64,000 nt of DNA, from positions 679,190 to 743,189 of the forward strand of contig NZ_BQID01000002.1 of NCBI RefSeq assembly GCF_021602345.1, written 5' to 3'. This DNA is from Pseudomonas pharyngis (lineage in GTDB: Bacteria; Pseudomonadota; Gammaproteobacteria; Pseudomonadales; Pseudomonadaceae). This document shows, piece after piece, positions 1-8,795 of the stretch; positions within the stretch are counted from its first letter, which is position 1; every line of letters begins with the position of its first letter. Below the pieces are notes generated by a model. It searched no databases. It was given only the letters and a program-made list of their open reading frames with translations, and had not been told where the DNA came from. A program made the position numbers and the translations under genes.

Positions 1-1178
1 AACGCACCGCCCAGCTGCGGCACAACGAGGAAGCGCTGCGCCAGTCGCAGAAAATGGAAGCGGTCGGGCAATTGACCGGCGGTATCGCCCATGACTTCAA
101 TAACATGCTGACCGGCATCATCGGCAGCCTCGAGTTGATCCGCCGTCGACTGGCGCGTGGCCGGACGGAGGATCTCGACAGCCTGATCGATCTCGGCGTG
201 ACCTCGGCCAACCGTGCCGCCGGCCTGACTCATCGCCTGCTGGCTTTCTCCCGACGCCAGTCGCTGGACTCCAAAGCCGTAAAAATGAACGATCTGGTGC
301 AATCGATGGGCGAGTTGCTGCAACGCAGCCTCAACGAAAGCATTCATCTGGAAATGCGCCTGCACCAGGAGCTATGGGTAGCCGAGGCTGACCCCAATCA
401 ACTGGAAAGCGCCCTGCTCAATCTGGTAATCAACGCCCGCGACGCGATGCCCAACGGCGGCCATCTGGTGGTCGAGACCGGTAATCAGGTGCTGGGGCGC
501 GACTTTACTGCCGCTTACACTAATCTGGAGCCCGGCGATTACGTCGTATTGAGCGTGAGCGATAACGGCTGCGGCATGCCGGAAAACGTCATCAACCGGG
601 CGTTCGATCCGTTTTTCACCACCAAGCCGATCGGCCAGGGCACGGGGCTCGGCTTATCGATGATCTATGGCTTCAGCAAACAATCCGGTGGTCATGTCTC
701 GATCGAGAGCGAGATTGATAAGGGCACCACGGTCAAACTTTATCTGCCACGGTTCAAAGGCGAGACATTGCCGCATGAGCCGCTGGACATTGAACAGGCC
801 CCCGACGCCGTGGAAGGCGAAACCGTATTGATCGTTGAAGACGACCCGGCGGTGCGGGTGCTGGTCAGTGCGGTCTTGAGTGAGCTGGGTTACCGGTTTT
901 TCGAAGCCAGCGATGCTGACGGCGCAGTTCCCATTCTTGACTCGCCGCAGCGCATCGATCTGCTGATCAGCGACGTTGGCCTGCCAGGCATGAACGGCCG
1001 GCAACTGGCGGAAATCGGCCGGCAATACCGGCCCGACCTGAAGGTTCTATTCATTACCGGTTACGCCGAACACGCCGCTGTACGCGGCGGGTTCCTCGAC
1101 TCCGGAATGCAGATGATCACCAAGCCGTTCACCTTCGATCTGTTGACGGCGAAGGTGCGGGAAATGATCAAGAGCTGA
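1..1178 (+). CDS. Hybrid sensor histidine kinase with C-terminal receiver domain (5' end outside window)
   Basis: The reading frame is open from the first bases of the window, so the gene is truncated at its 5' end and any sensory domain lies upstream. Visible in order: a HisKA dimerisation/phosphoacceptor helix with the H-box [10 protein letters not shown], an HATPase_c domain with an N-box ([10 protein letters not shown]), a G1 box (DNGCGMP) and a G2 box (GTGLGLSM), then a receiver domain ([11 protein letters not shown], phosphoacceptor Asp in [10 protein letters not shown], conserved Lys in TKPFTF). The HDFNN-type H-box is typical of kinases that relay to a fused receiver. It converges on the receiver gene at 1192-1569, and the two stops lie in one short inverted repeat. 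The input signal cannot be inferred. Confidence 0.93.
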   Translation, partial: RTAQLRHNEEALRQSQKMEAVGQLTGGIAHDFNNMLTGIIGSLELIRRRLARGRTEDLDSLIDLGVTSANRAAGLTHRLLAFSRRQSLDSKAVKMNDLVQSMGELLQRSLNESIHLEMRLHQELWVAEADPNQLESALLNLVINARDAMPNGGHLVVETGNQVLGRDFTAAYTNLEPGDYVVLSVSDNGCGMPENVINRAFDPFFTTKPIGQGTGLGLSMIYGFSKQSGGHVSIESEIDKGTTVKLYLPRFKGETLPHEPLDIEQAPDAVEGETVLIVEDDPAVRVLVSAVLSELGYRFFEASDADGAVPILDSPQRIDLLISDVGLPGMNGRQLAEIGRQYRPDLKVLFITGYAEHAAVRGGFLDSGMQMITKPFTFDLLTAKVREMIKS

Positions 1179-1195
1179 GGCGGTTCACGCCTCAG
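1175..1195. terminator. Short symmetrical hairpin covering the stop codons of two convergent genes
   Basis: An 8-bp perfect stem (CTGAGGCG/CGCCTCAG) with a 5-nt loop contains the TGA of the plus-strand kinase on its left arm and the TGA of the minus-strand receiver on its right arm. No T-run follows on either strand, so intrinsic termination is doubtful. It may only block read-through or protect 3' ends. Confidence 0.35.
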
Positions 1196-1569
1196 GCCAG
1201 CAGTTCCTGGATCTTCTCCTGCAACACATCCAGATCGAACGGTTTTTCCAGGATCGGCGCCCGGCGGGTGATGGGGCTGCCGGTCTCGCGGATTTCCTGC
1301 GGATAGCCGCTGATGAAAATCACCTTCAGATCAGGGCGCAATTTGACGGCGGGCTCGGCGATCTGCACGCCGGAGATTCCGCCAGGCAAGCGGAAATCAG
1401 TAATCAACATGTCCAGATGCGGCTTGCTCGCCAGAATCTCGAACGCCTGCTCGCCGTTCTCGGCCTGCAATACGCGATAGCCCTGCCCTGACAGATAGTC
1501 TGTCAGTACCATCAGGATCACCGGTTCGTCCTCGACGACGAGTACTACATCTTGTGCATCTACGCTCAT
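1192..1569 (-). CDS. Single-domain response regulator (receiver only)
   Basis: About 125 residues, consisting only of a receiver (REC) domain: acidic pair in VVEDEPV, phosphoacceptor Asp in MLITDFRLPG, Thr/Ser position in FISGYP, and Lys in EKPFD. There is no DNA-binding output domain, so it probably works as a phosphate shuttle or through protein contacts. The ATG at 1569 (MSVDAQD) is preferred because AAAGG lies six bases upstream. An in-frame GTG at 1617 would overlap the upstream kinase stop but adds a non-domain leader. It is the last gene of the minus-strand signalling group 7736-1192 and follows a REC-kinase gene by about 45 bp. Confidence 0.9.
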   Translation of the reverse strand: MSVDAQDVVLVVEDEPVILMVLTDYLSGQGYRVLQAENGEQAFEILASKPHLDMLITDFRLPGGISGVQIAEPAVKLRPDLKVIFISGYPQEIRETGSPITRRAPILEKPFDLDVLQEKIQELLA

Positions 1570-1613
1570 GGGAAGCCTTTGTTCGGTCAATAGCTGCTGA
1601 TACGACCGTGCGG

Positions 1614-2828
1614 TCACTCAGAGGTTGCGTTTGTTTCGCCGTTTTCCTGGAGCGGCAGACAAACGCGAAACAGGGCGCCCTCGTTGATCTTGCTTTCGAC
1701 GACGATGAAGCCGCCATGGGCGGCGACGATCTGTTCGGAGATGAACAGACCCAGTCCGAGGCCGGCCACCACTGTCTTGGCGGAAACCCGTTCGAACTGT
1801 TGAAAAATGCGTTTCTGATTTTCCTCGCTGATGCCGATGCCGTGATCCTGAACCTCGACCCGTGCGTGGTTGCCCTGGCGATAGACGCGCACCTGAATCG
1901 GGCTTCTAGCGCCATAACGCAAGGCATTGGTCAGCAGGTTGGAAATCACCTGTTCGATGCGAAACTCGTCCCAGCAGCCTTCGACCGGACTCTCCGCTTC
2001 GAAGGAAACGGTGGTTTCCGCCGCCTCGATCTGTTGCGCAAAGTTTTGCAGCAAGTTGCTCACCAACTGCGCGAGATCGAAGCGACTCGGTCGAATCGAC
2101 AGCTTGCCGGTGCGGATCCGCGAGACGTCGAGCATGTCCTCGATCAGGCGGATCAGGCTTTTGATCTGGCGTTCGTCGCGGTCAACCATCGCGTGCATTT
2201 TGTCGAGGGTGAACGCGGCGGCGTTGTCCCGGGCCAGATGCATCTTGCGCAACTGGGTTTCGAGGATAAGACCGTTAAGGGGCGTGCGCACTTCGTGGGC
2301 GACGATCGACATGAAATCGTCACGCATGCGTACCGCCTGCTCCAGTTCGCCCTGGGTTCTTTGCAGTTGCTGAAGCAGCGCCTCCTGTTCGCGACGACTC
2401 TGCTCCAGCGCTTCGACCTGTTGCTTCATCGCCTTGCTCTGGCGGTACAGATCGACAAACACGTTCACCTTGCTTTTTACCGCATGGATGTCCAGCGGCT
2501 TGTGCAGGAAGTCCACTGCCCCGCTTTCGTAGCCTTTGAACGCGTAATTGAGTTCGCGGCCAGCGGCGCTGACGAAAATGATTGGAATGTTCTTGGTTTT
2601 CTCGGTACCGCGCATCAATTCGGCCAGTTCAAAGCCGTTCATGCCGGGCATTTGCACGTCAAGAATGGCCATGGCGAATTCGTGTTGCAGCAGCAGCGAC
2701 AGTGCTTCGTCCGCCGACAAAGCTTTGTAGACGGTGCGATCCTCACGTTTGATCAGCGCTTCGAGGGCCAGCAGGTTCTCGGGCAGATCGTCGACGATCA
2801 GCAGTTTTGCCTGGATATTACTCAGCAT
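1614..2828 (-). CDS. Receiver-histidine kinase hybrid (REC-HisKA-HATPase)
   Basis: 404 residues. An N-terminal receiver (LLIVDDLPENL, Asp in AILDVQMPGMNG, Lys in HKPLD) is joined by a coiled-coil linker to HisKA (H-box VAHEVRTPLN) and HATPase_c (NLLTNALRYG, QDHGIGI, GLGLGLFI). There is no transmembrane segment, so it is cytoplasmic. The REC-first order is common in Pseudomonas kinases driven by a partner kinase rather than directly by a ligand. Its start overlaps the end of cheB by seven bases, which indicates translational coupling. A role in a multistep phosphorelay with the CHASE3 kinase at 4245-7736 is inferred from context. Confidence 0.92.
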   Translation of the reverse strand: MLSNIQAKLLIVDDLPENLLALEALIKREDRTVYKALSADEALSLLLQHEFAMAILDVQMPGMNGFELAELMRGTEKTKNIPIIFVSAAGRELNYAFKGYESGAVDFLHKPLDIHAVKSKVNVFVDLYRQSKAMKQQVEALEQSRREQEALLQQLQRTQGELEQAVRMRDDFMSIVAHEVRTPLNGLILETQLRKMHLARDNAAAFTLDKMHAMVDRDERQIKSLIRLIEDMLDVSRIRTGKLSIRPSRFDLAQLVSNLLQNFAQQIEAAETTVSFEAESPVEGCWDEFRIEQVISNLLTNALRYGARSPIQVRVYRQGNHARVEVQDHGIGISEENQKRIFQQFERVSAKTVVAGLGLGLFISEQIVAAHGGFIVVESKINEGALFRVCLPLQENGETNATSE

Positions 2829-3415
2829 GCGATTCGTTCCAGCTCGACAAGCAGACGGCCGATGCCGTGTATGGGAAGTATGTAATCCGGTTGATGCGTT
2901 TTCAGTGCCGCGCGAGGCATGGTATCGACCTGTGCGTCATCCGGATCCTGCACGACGGTCAGGCCGCCCCGGCGTTTGACCTGGGCCAGGCCTCGCGCGC
3001 CATCGTGGTTGGCGCCGGTCAGCAGCACGGCGGCCAGCGCCGGCCCGTAGGCATCAGCGGCGGATTCGAACAGGAAATCGATCGAAGGCCGCGAATGATG
3101 CAAACGGTCTTCAAGGCTCAGCGACAGGCTGCGATCCTGCTCCACCGACAGGTGATAACCCGGCGTGGCGAAATACACGGTGCCGGGCATGATGTCCTGT
3201 TTGTCGATGGCTTCAGCGACCGGCAGCGCCAGCCGCCGGGCGAATACCTCGACGAGCTGACTGCGACGCTCTTCCGGCAGATGCAGCACAATGATGATCG
3301 GCAGCCCGAACCCGGCCCGCAGCGAACCAAGCAAGGTCAGCAACGCCTCGACGCCACCGGCGGAAGCTCCGACCACAATCGCCTCGACCCGAGGCAAATC
3401 CGCGGCACTGTTCAT
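2822..3415 (-). CDS. cheB: CheB-type protein-glutamate methylesterase without receiver domain
   Basis: About 197 residues containing only the CheB methylesterase domain: nucleophile loop VGASAGGVEAL, a His in VLHLPEE, and an Asp in LTGANHDGARG, matching the Ser-His-Asp arrangement of the family. Classical CheB has an N-terminal receiver that is missing here, so its control must differ. The ATG at 3415 overlaps the cheR stop in an ATGA arrangement. An upstream in-frame start would run into cheR and is not used. The family removes methyl groups from receptor glutamates or deamidates glutamines. The real substrate is unknown because no receptor gene is adjacent. Confidence 0.9.
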   Translation of the reverse strand: MNSAADLPRVEAIVVGASAGGVEALLTLLGSLRAGFGLPIIIVLHLPEERRSQLVEVFARRLALPVAEAIDKQDIMPGTVYFATPGYHLSVEQDRSLSLSLEDRLHHSRPSIDFLFESAADAYGPALAAVLLTGANHDGARGLAQVKRRGGLTVVQDPDDAQVDTMPRAALKTHQPDYILPIHGIGRLLVELERIAC

Positions 3416-4245
3416 GATTTGCGGTAGATCCGTTCTTGTTTCACCAGGGGTTCGAACTGGTTGGCATAGCCTGAGAAGTCGAGGGTTTCCTTGCTGCCCA
3501 GCACCAGGAATCCACGGTGACACAACGATTCATGGAACAACCCGAAAGCTCGATCCTGAAGCTTTTTATTGAAGTAAATCAATACGTTACGACATGAAAT
3601 TAATTGAGTTTCGGAGAATACGCTATCGGTCGCCAGGCTGTGATCGGCGAACGTTACGTTCTCACACAGGCTCTTGTCGAAAATCGCGTAGCCATAGGCC
3701 GCAGTGTAGTAGTCGGCGAACGAACGCTGGCCGCCTGCCTGCTGATAGTTGGCGGTGTAGGCGCGCACGTTTTCCATCGAAAAGATCCCTTGCTTGGCCT
3801 TGTCCAGCGAGCGCGGGTTGATGTCGGTGGCGTAGATGATCGTACGATCAAGCAGGCCTTCTTCGCGCAGCAGGATCGCCATCGAGTAGACCTCCTCGCC
3901 GGTACTGCAACCGGCGATCCAGATCTTGATCGACGGATAAGTCTTGAGCAGCGGCACCACTTCCTGACGGATTGCCAGGAAGTGCGATGGATCGCGGAAC
4001 ATCTCGCTGACCGGGATCGTCAGCAATTGCAGCAACTGCATGAACGCCGTCGGGTCATGCAGGACTTTCTCCTGCAAGGCCGAGATGGTCGCGCACTCGA
4101 ACTGGCTCAACGCATGTTGCACACGGCGTTTGATCGAGGCGCCGGAGTAATCGCGAAAATCGTAGCTGTACTTGAGATAAATCGCTTCGATCAGCAACCG
4201 CAGTTCGATTTCACTGTTCCGCTCAACGGAATTACTACGTTCCAC
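3412..4245 (-). CDS. cheR: CheR-type S-adenosylmethionine-dependent protein-glutamate methyltransferase
   Basis: About 277 residues with the CheR N-terminal helical domain (residues about 10-80, DFRDYSGASIKRR) and a SAM-binding Rossmann domain (IWIAGCSTGEEVYS, then YATDINPRSLDKA and ISCRNVLIYF). This family methylates glutamates on chemoreceptor-like proteins. The GTG at 4245 shares bases with the TAG of the upstream kinase (TAGTG) and is preferred; another GTG 27 bases further upstream is possible. With cheB it forms an opposing methylation pair between two kinases, suggesting adaptation of this signalling unit rather than flagellar chemotaxis. That role is inferred. Confidence 0.9.
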   Translation of the reverse strand: MERSNSVERNSEIELRLLIEAIYLKYSYDFRDYSGASIKRRVQHALSQFECATISALQEKVLHDPTAFMQLLQLLTIPVSEMFRDPSHFLAIRQEVVPLLKTYPSIKIWIAGCSTGEEVYSMAILLREEGLLDRTIIYATDINPRSLDKAKQGIFSMENVRAYTANYQQAGGQRSFADYYTAAYGYAIFDKSLCENVTFADHSLATDSVFSETQLISCRNVLIYFNKKLQDRAFGLFHESLCHRGFLVLGSKETLDFSGYANQFEPLVKQERIYRKS

Positions 4246-7200
4246 TAAATGCGTTCCATCTTGGGTAACCACACGCGAATCAGCGAGAACAGACGATCCA
4301 GGTCGATAGGCTTGGCCAGGTAATCATTAGCACCCGCCTGCAGGCAGCGCTCCTGATCGTCCTTCATGGCCTTGGCCGTCACCGCGATGATCGGCAACTT
4401 GCGCCAGCGCGGATCCTTGCGGATTTCGATGGTGGCTTCAAAACCATCCATCTCCGGCATCATCACGTCCATCAGCACCAGGTCGATGTCCTCGACTTCA
4501 TTCAGTTTTTCAATCGCTTCGCGGCCGTTACGGCCGATCACCACAACGGCACCCTTGGTTTCCAGCGCGCTGGTCAGGGCGAATATGTTGCGTACATCGT
4601 CGTCCACCAGCAGCACCTTGCGTCCTTCGAAGACCTTGTCGCGGCTGCGGGCGGTCTTGAGCATCTTCTGCCGTTCATGGGACAACTGCGATTCGACTTT
4701 GTGCAGAAAGAGTGTGACCTCGTCCAGCAGACGTTCCGGCGAGCGTGCGCCCTTGATGATGATCGAACGCGAATACTTGCGTAGTTCGGCTTCTTCGTCG
4801 CGGGTCAGATTGCGCCCTGTGTAGACAATGACCGGGGGGAACGAGCAGATGTCCTCGGTGGACATGCGCTTGAGCAGATCGTTGCCAAGCATGTCCGGCA
4901 GCTTCAGATCGATGACCATGCAATCGAAGATCGTCGTGCGCAGCAGTTCCAGCGCGTCCTGCGCCAGGCCGACGGCGGTGATTTCGATGTCATCGTCGCC
5001 GATCAGGCGGGCAATGCTTTCCCGCTGCAGATCGTCGTCCTCCACCAGCAGCACACGTTTGACCTTCTGCGTGAGCTTGGCTTCGAGACGGGCAAACACG
5101 TCCTTGAGCTCTTCGCGAGTGGTCGGCTTGACCGCGTAACCGATGGCGCCCATGTGCATGGCCGCTTCGACGCGGTCTTCCACGGAAATTACGTGCACCG
5201 GGATGTGCCGGGTCTCGGCGTGTTCTTTCAGACGCTGCAGGACGGTCAGGCCCGAGTGATCCGGCAGGCGCATGTCCAGCAGGATCGCGTCCGGCACGAA
5301 CTCTTTGGCCAGGTCATAACCTTCGTCGGCACCGTGGGCAACCAGGCATTGATAGCCCAGTTCATGGGCCAGGTCATAGAGGATGTGGGCGAAATTCGGC
5401 TCGTCTTCCACCACCAGAATGCAGCGGGTATCAAACGGCGCTTTATTGCGGTCATCGTTGAAACGTGGAATGTCGACAGAGGCCAGCGGCGAAACCGTCA
5501 CGGCGGGTGCAGTGACCGGAGCGGCAGCGGGCGGGCTGAACGTCAGCGGCGCGACCGGCGCGTCGCCCGGCTCGCGGTATTGCTGCGGCAGCACCAGGGT
5601 GAAGACACTGCCCTGCCCCGGCGCACTGGTGACGCTGATCGAACCACCCAGCAGCGTCGCCAGATCCCTGGAAATCGACAGACCCAATCCGGTGCCGCCG
5701 TATTTGCGGTTGGTGGTGCCGTCAGCCTGACGGAAGGCCTCGAAAATGCTTTCCTGTTGATCCGCTGCGATCCCGATCCCCGAATCGCGCACGATAAAGG
5801 CAATGTGATCGTTCGGCTGGCCGGCGATGGTCAGGCTGACCGTGCCCTGTTCGGTGAATTTCACGGCGTTGGACAGCAGGTTCTTGATCACCTGCTCCAG
5901 ACGCTGGCGGTCGGTAAACAAGGTGATGGGCGCATCGGGCTGCAACTCGACGGTGAACGTCAGTTTCTTGTCCGCGGCCAGCGGTTCGAACACGCTGCGC
6001 AGGCCGTCGGCCAGGCGCGCCACGCTGGTGTTTTCCGGCATCACCTCGAGTTTGCCGGCTTCCACCTTGGAGATGTCGAGAATGTCGTTGATCAGGTTGA
6101 GCAGATCGTTGCCGGCAGAGTAGATCGACTCGGCAAACTTGACCTGCTCGGCGCTGAGATTGTCCTGCGGGTTTTCTGCCAGCAGCTTGGCCAGAATCAG
6201 CGAACTGTTCAGCGGCGTGCGCAGCTCGTGGGACATGTTGGCGAGGAATTCAGACTTGTACTTGCTCGAGCGCTGCAACTCTTCGGCGCGCTCTTCGAGC
6301 TGCACCTGGGCCAGATTGAGCTCGGTGTTCTTCTGGTCCATGGCGTCGCGCTGCTCGGCCAGGGTCTGGGCCTGTTCGGCCAGTTGCTCGTTGGTCTGTT
6401 CCAGCTCGACTTGCTGGGTTTCCAGATGCGCCTGGGATTCCTTGAGAATCCGCGATTGCTCCTCCAACTCTTCGTTGGCGGTTTTCAGCTCTTCCTGCTG
6501 CACCTGCAACTCTTCGTTGAGTTGCTGGGTTTCGGCCAGCACTTCCTGCAAGCGCTGGCGATAGCGCGCAGCTTCGATGGAGGTGCCGATATTGCCGGCG
6601 ATCAGTTCCAGCAGCGCCACATCACGGTCGGTGAGCGGACGCAGGAACCCGAGTTCGATCACGCCGTTGACCCGGTCGTCATCACTGGTCGGCACCACCA
6701 GCACACTGTGCGGCAGGCCTTCGCCCAGACCGGAGCTGACCTTGAAGTAATCGGATGGCACCGAGTCGAGACGGATCAGCCGAGCCTGCTGGGCGACCTG
6801 CCCGACGAGGCCTTCATCGCTGTAAATCAACTGATCCTGTTGTTCCTGTTCGCGGGAGAAACCGTAAGTCGCCACGCGTTTGAGGCCGCCATGCTCCTCG
6901 CGCACATACAGCGCGGCCACGGCGGTGCCGAGGTACTGAGCGCAGAATTGCAGGATATTGCGCCCCAGCAGATTGACCGTCAGTTGCCCCAGCACTTGCT
7001 CGGCGAGCTGAGTCTGGCCGTTGCGCAACCAGGCTTGCTGTTCCAGACGCTTTGCACTGGCCTCTTGCGCCGCCAGGGTCGCGCCATAGCTTTGCGACAG
7101 GTTGAGCAGATCGCGGCGACCGACATAGGCCAACAGACCGCTGATGCCCGCCACGAACAGCAGATAAAGGCTGATGCTCCAGACCGTGGTGCGGCGAACG

Positions 7201-7736
7201 TCTTCGTTGCGGGAGGCGCGCAGCAACTGTTCGGTCTCAATCACATCTTCGAACTGTTTACGTATTTCATCGGTCAGGCGCTTGCCCTTCCCCGCTTTGA
7301 CCGCCGACTTGTAATCACCGCTGGCGCGTTGCAGATCGATCATCGACTGCGCATAGGTCGCCCACTCGGTCTGCAGCGCCTGAAGTCGACGCAGGCGATC
7401 GGTCTGCGCCGGATTGTCGGCAGTCAGTTCAAGCAAGGTATTCAGTGCCACGGCGATGCGTGGCTTGGCCGTTTCGTACGGGTCGAGGAAGTGCTCGTCG
7501 CCGCTGAGCAGATACCCGCGCATGCCGGTTTCCAGATCCACGGTGAGTTTCACCGCTTCGTTGGCGTTATTGATCACCCGGTCGGTGTGCTCCACCCACT
7601 GGATCACAGACAACAAATAGGTGATCAATGAAATGAAGAACACGGCACTGATGACGCCGACGCCCAACGGCAAACTGACGTTGCGGCTCAGGAGTTTGCG
7701 AAACCGTTGCTCATCAACCGAAGACGGAGAGGACAT
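4245..7736 (-). CDS. CHASE3-GAF hybrid histidine kinase with three receiver domains
   Basis: 1163 residues from the ATG at 7736 (AAGG seven bases upstream). Order: transmembrane helix about 22-45; periplasmic CHASE3-like segment with the ETGMRGYLLSG motif; second transmembrane helix about 185-205; GAF domain about 250-390; long glutamine/glutamate-rich coiled coil about 390-490; HisKA with phosphoacceptor His503 (MSHELRTPL); HATPase_c about 600-725; a Pro/Ala linker; then three receivers with VVEDEPNF, LVEDDDLQ and LVDDDVRN acidic pockets. The last two keep the phosphoacceptor Asp in MVIDLKLP and VLMDVMMP. It begins the minus-strand unit and is transcribed divergently from the receiver gene at 8001. 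The ligand is unknown. Confidence 0.94.
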   Translation of the reverse strand: MSSPSSVDEQRFRKLLSRNVSLPLGVGVISAVFFISLITYLLSVIQWVEHTDRVINNANEAVKLTVDLETGMRGYLLSGDEHFLDPYETAKPRIAVALNTLLELTADNPAQTDRLRRLQALQTEWATYAQSMIDLQRASGDYKSAVKAGKGKRLTDEIRKQFEDVIETEQLLRASRNEDVRRTTVWSISLYLLFVAGISGLLAYVGRRDLLNLSQSYGATLAAQEASAKRLEQQAWLRNGQTQLAEQVLGQLTVNLLGRNILQFCAQYLGTAVAALYVREEHGGLKRVATYGFSREQEQQDQLIYSDEGLVGQVAQQARLIRLDSVPSDYFKVSSGLGEGLPHSVLVVPTSDDDRVNGVIELGFLRPLTDRDVALLELIAGNIGTSIEAARYRQRLQEVLAETQQLNEELQVQQEELKTANEELEEQSRILKESQAHLETQQVELEQTNEQLAEQAQTLAEQRDAMDQKNTELNLAQVQLEERAEELQRSSKYKSEFLANMSHELRTPLNSSLILAKLLAENPQDNLSAEQVKFAESIYSAGNDLLNLINDILDISKVEAGKLEVMPENTSVARLADGLRSVFEPLAADKKLTFTVELQPDAPITLFTDRQRLEQVIKNLLSNAVKFTEQGTVSLTIAGQPNDHIAFIVRDSGIGIAADQQESIFEAFRQADGTTNRKYGGTGLGLSISRDLATLLGGSISVTSAPGQGSVFTLVLPQQYREPGDAPVAPLTFSPPAAAPVTAPAVTVSPLASVDIPRFNDDRNKAPFDTRCILVVEDEPNFAHILYDLAHELGYQCLVAHGADEGYDLAKEFVPDAILLDMRLPDHSGLTVLQRLKEHAETRHIPVHVISVEDRVEAAMHMGAIGYAVKPTTREELKDVFARLEAKLTQKVKRVLLVEDDDLQRESIARLIGDDDIEITAVGLAQDALELLRTTIFDCMVIDLKLPDMLGNDLLKRMSTEDICSFPPVIVYTGRNLTRDEEAELRKYSRSIIIKGARSPERLLDEVTLFLHKVESQLSHERQKMLKTARSRDKVFEGRKVLLVDDDVRNIFALTSALETKGAVVVIGRNGREAIEKLNEVEDIDLVLMDVMMPEMDGFEATIEIRKDPRWRKLPIIAVTAKAMKDDQERCLQAGANDYLAKPIDLDRLFSLIRVWLPKMERI

Positions 7737-8000
7737 GTGGCAGCCTTGTCGAACTGTTGAAAACCAGGGAGTTTGCCCCAAAACGGCACCATGGATCCAT
7801 TTTTCTCACAGCTTTAATACTGTTTTCCTACATTTGCCTACGCCGAATCGCGGCCCAACAGTTATCCTTGCCCGCCCGTTTGCGCCTATCCTTTTTTTGT
7901 ATGCAGTCGGGAACTTGTGGCTATGCGCCACTTACTCATGCAAGAGCCCGGCATTTTTGATCGACCGGCGCCCCGTCCCCCATTCTTGAGAGCCGCCACT

Positions 8001-8363
8001 ATGTCCACCCCCGCGCCCACCATCCTTGTAGTCGAAGACGACGCCATCGTGCGCATGCTGATCATCGATGTGCTGGAGGAACTGGACTTCAAGGTCCTGG
8101 AAGCAGATGGCGGCGAACAGGCACTGGAAATCCTCAAGGATGACAAGCACATCGACCTGATGATGACCGATGTCGGCTTGCCGGGTATGGATGGGCGTGA
8201 GTTGGCCACCGAAGCCCGCAAGCTGCGCCCGACCCTGCCAATCCTGTTTGCCAGCGGTTACGCCGAAACTATCGATGTACCGGCGGGTATGCATGTAATC
8301 GGCAAACCCTTCTCGATTGATCAACTGCGCGACAAAGTCAAAGCCGTTATTGCTCAACCCTGA
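8001..8363 (+). CDS. Single-domain response regulator
   Basis: About 120 residues made only of a receiver domain: VVEDDAIVR, phosphoacceptor Asp in LMMTDVGLPGMDG, ASGYAE, and Lys in GKPFS. The ATG at 8001 (MSTPAPT) starts just before the domain. An upstream in-frame ATG at 7917 would add 28 residues with no domain character. It lies 264 bp from, and divergent to, the CHASE3 kinase, whose promoter must share this gap. It resembles the receiver fused to the kinase at 1-1178 (DVGLPGM), so exchange of phosphate within this cluster is plausible but not shown. Confidence 0.88.
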   Translation: MSTPAPTILVVEDDAIVRMLIIDVLEELDFKVLEADGGEQALEILKDDKHIDLMMTDVGLPGMDGRELATEARKLRPTLPILFASGYAETIDVPAGMHVIGKPFSIDQLRDKVKAVIAQP

Positions 8364-8393
8364 AGTCGGAACGTTCATTTTCGCAAACTTTCA

Positions 8394-8416
8394 AGGGCAG
8401 ACATTCGATCTGCCCT
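8394..8416 (+). terminator. Hairpin downstream of the receiver gene
   Basis: A perfect 8-bp stem (AGGGCAGA/TCTGCCCT) with a 7-nt loop lies 30 bp after the stop of the receiver gene. It lacks a following T-run, so it is at best a weak or Rho-assisted terminator. Confidence 0.4.
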
Positions 8417-8434
8417 GACCCACTTTGAAACCAG

Positions 8435-8499
8435 CCACAACTGCACCTGCGTCGAAAAACTCAGTTATTCTCAGGCCGCCGGCAGTTGTGGTTTTTTTT
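8435..8499 (+). terminator. Long-loop inverted repeat with T8 tail; possible 3' end of a small RNA
   Basis: CCACAACTGC (8435-8444) pairs perfectly with GCAGTTGTGG (8482-8491) and is followed at once by eight T. The 37-nt loop is large for a simple terminator. The shape (stem plus U-tail) resembles the 3' end of Hfq-type small RNAs, but no promoter was identified. It may also serve as the terminator of the gene ending at 8363. Confidence 0.45.
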
Positions 8500-8795
8500 G
8501 CATTTTCACCTTTGATACGACCAAGCCAGAGCTCTAAAAAAACCACTCGACGCGCTGGTTATATTGAAATCCTCGTCACTTCCGGACACTGGCTTCAGAG
8601 CCACACTGTTATCGGCGGCGCAAGTTTCAGCGCAACAATTTAAAACTTAGCGAACAACCCCGAAATCAAATTCAACTAACAAGTCAGCGCGGAGCACTAT
8701 TACTCTGCGGCGACTCATGGCGCATGCACCATCAATAAAGCCCCCGCACGACCAACGAGGAAGTCATATCTTTCAAACAATAAGGATTTTTACTT

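Larger units (their letters stand above)
8364..8795. other. Intergenic region (432 bp) between a receiver gene and a toxin-like gene
   Basis: No convincing protein gene is seen. The left part holds two inverted repeats (8394-8416 and 8435-8491), the second followed by eight T. The right half is AT-rich and probably contains the promoter for the toxin-like gene. A clear AAGGA precedes that gene's ATG at 8796. Confidence 0.6.

Noticed and set aside
5154-7631. 825-residue open frame on the plus strand opposite the CHASE3 kinase
   Set aside because: It is antisense to a complete kinase with all motifs in order. The product is a His/Gln/Arg/Val-rich shadow with no domain, typical of high-GC reverse frames.
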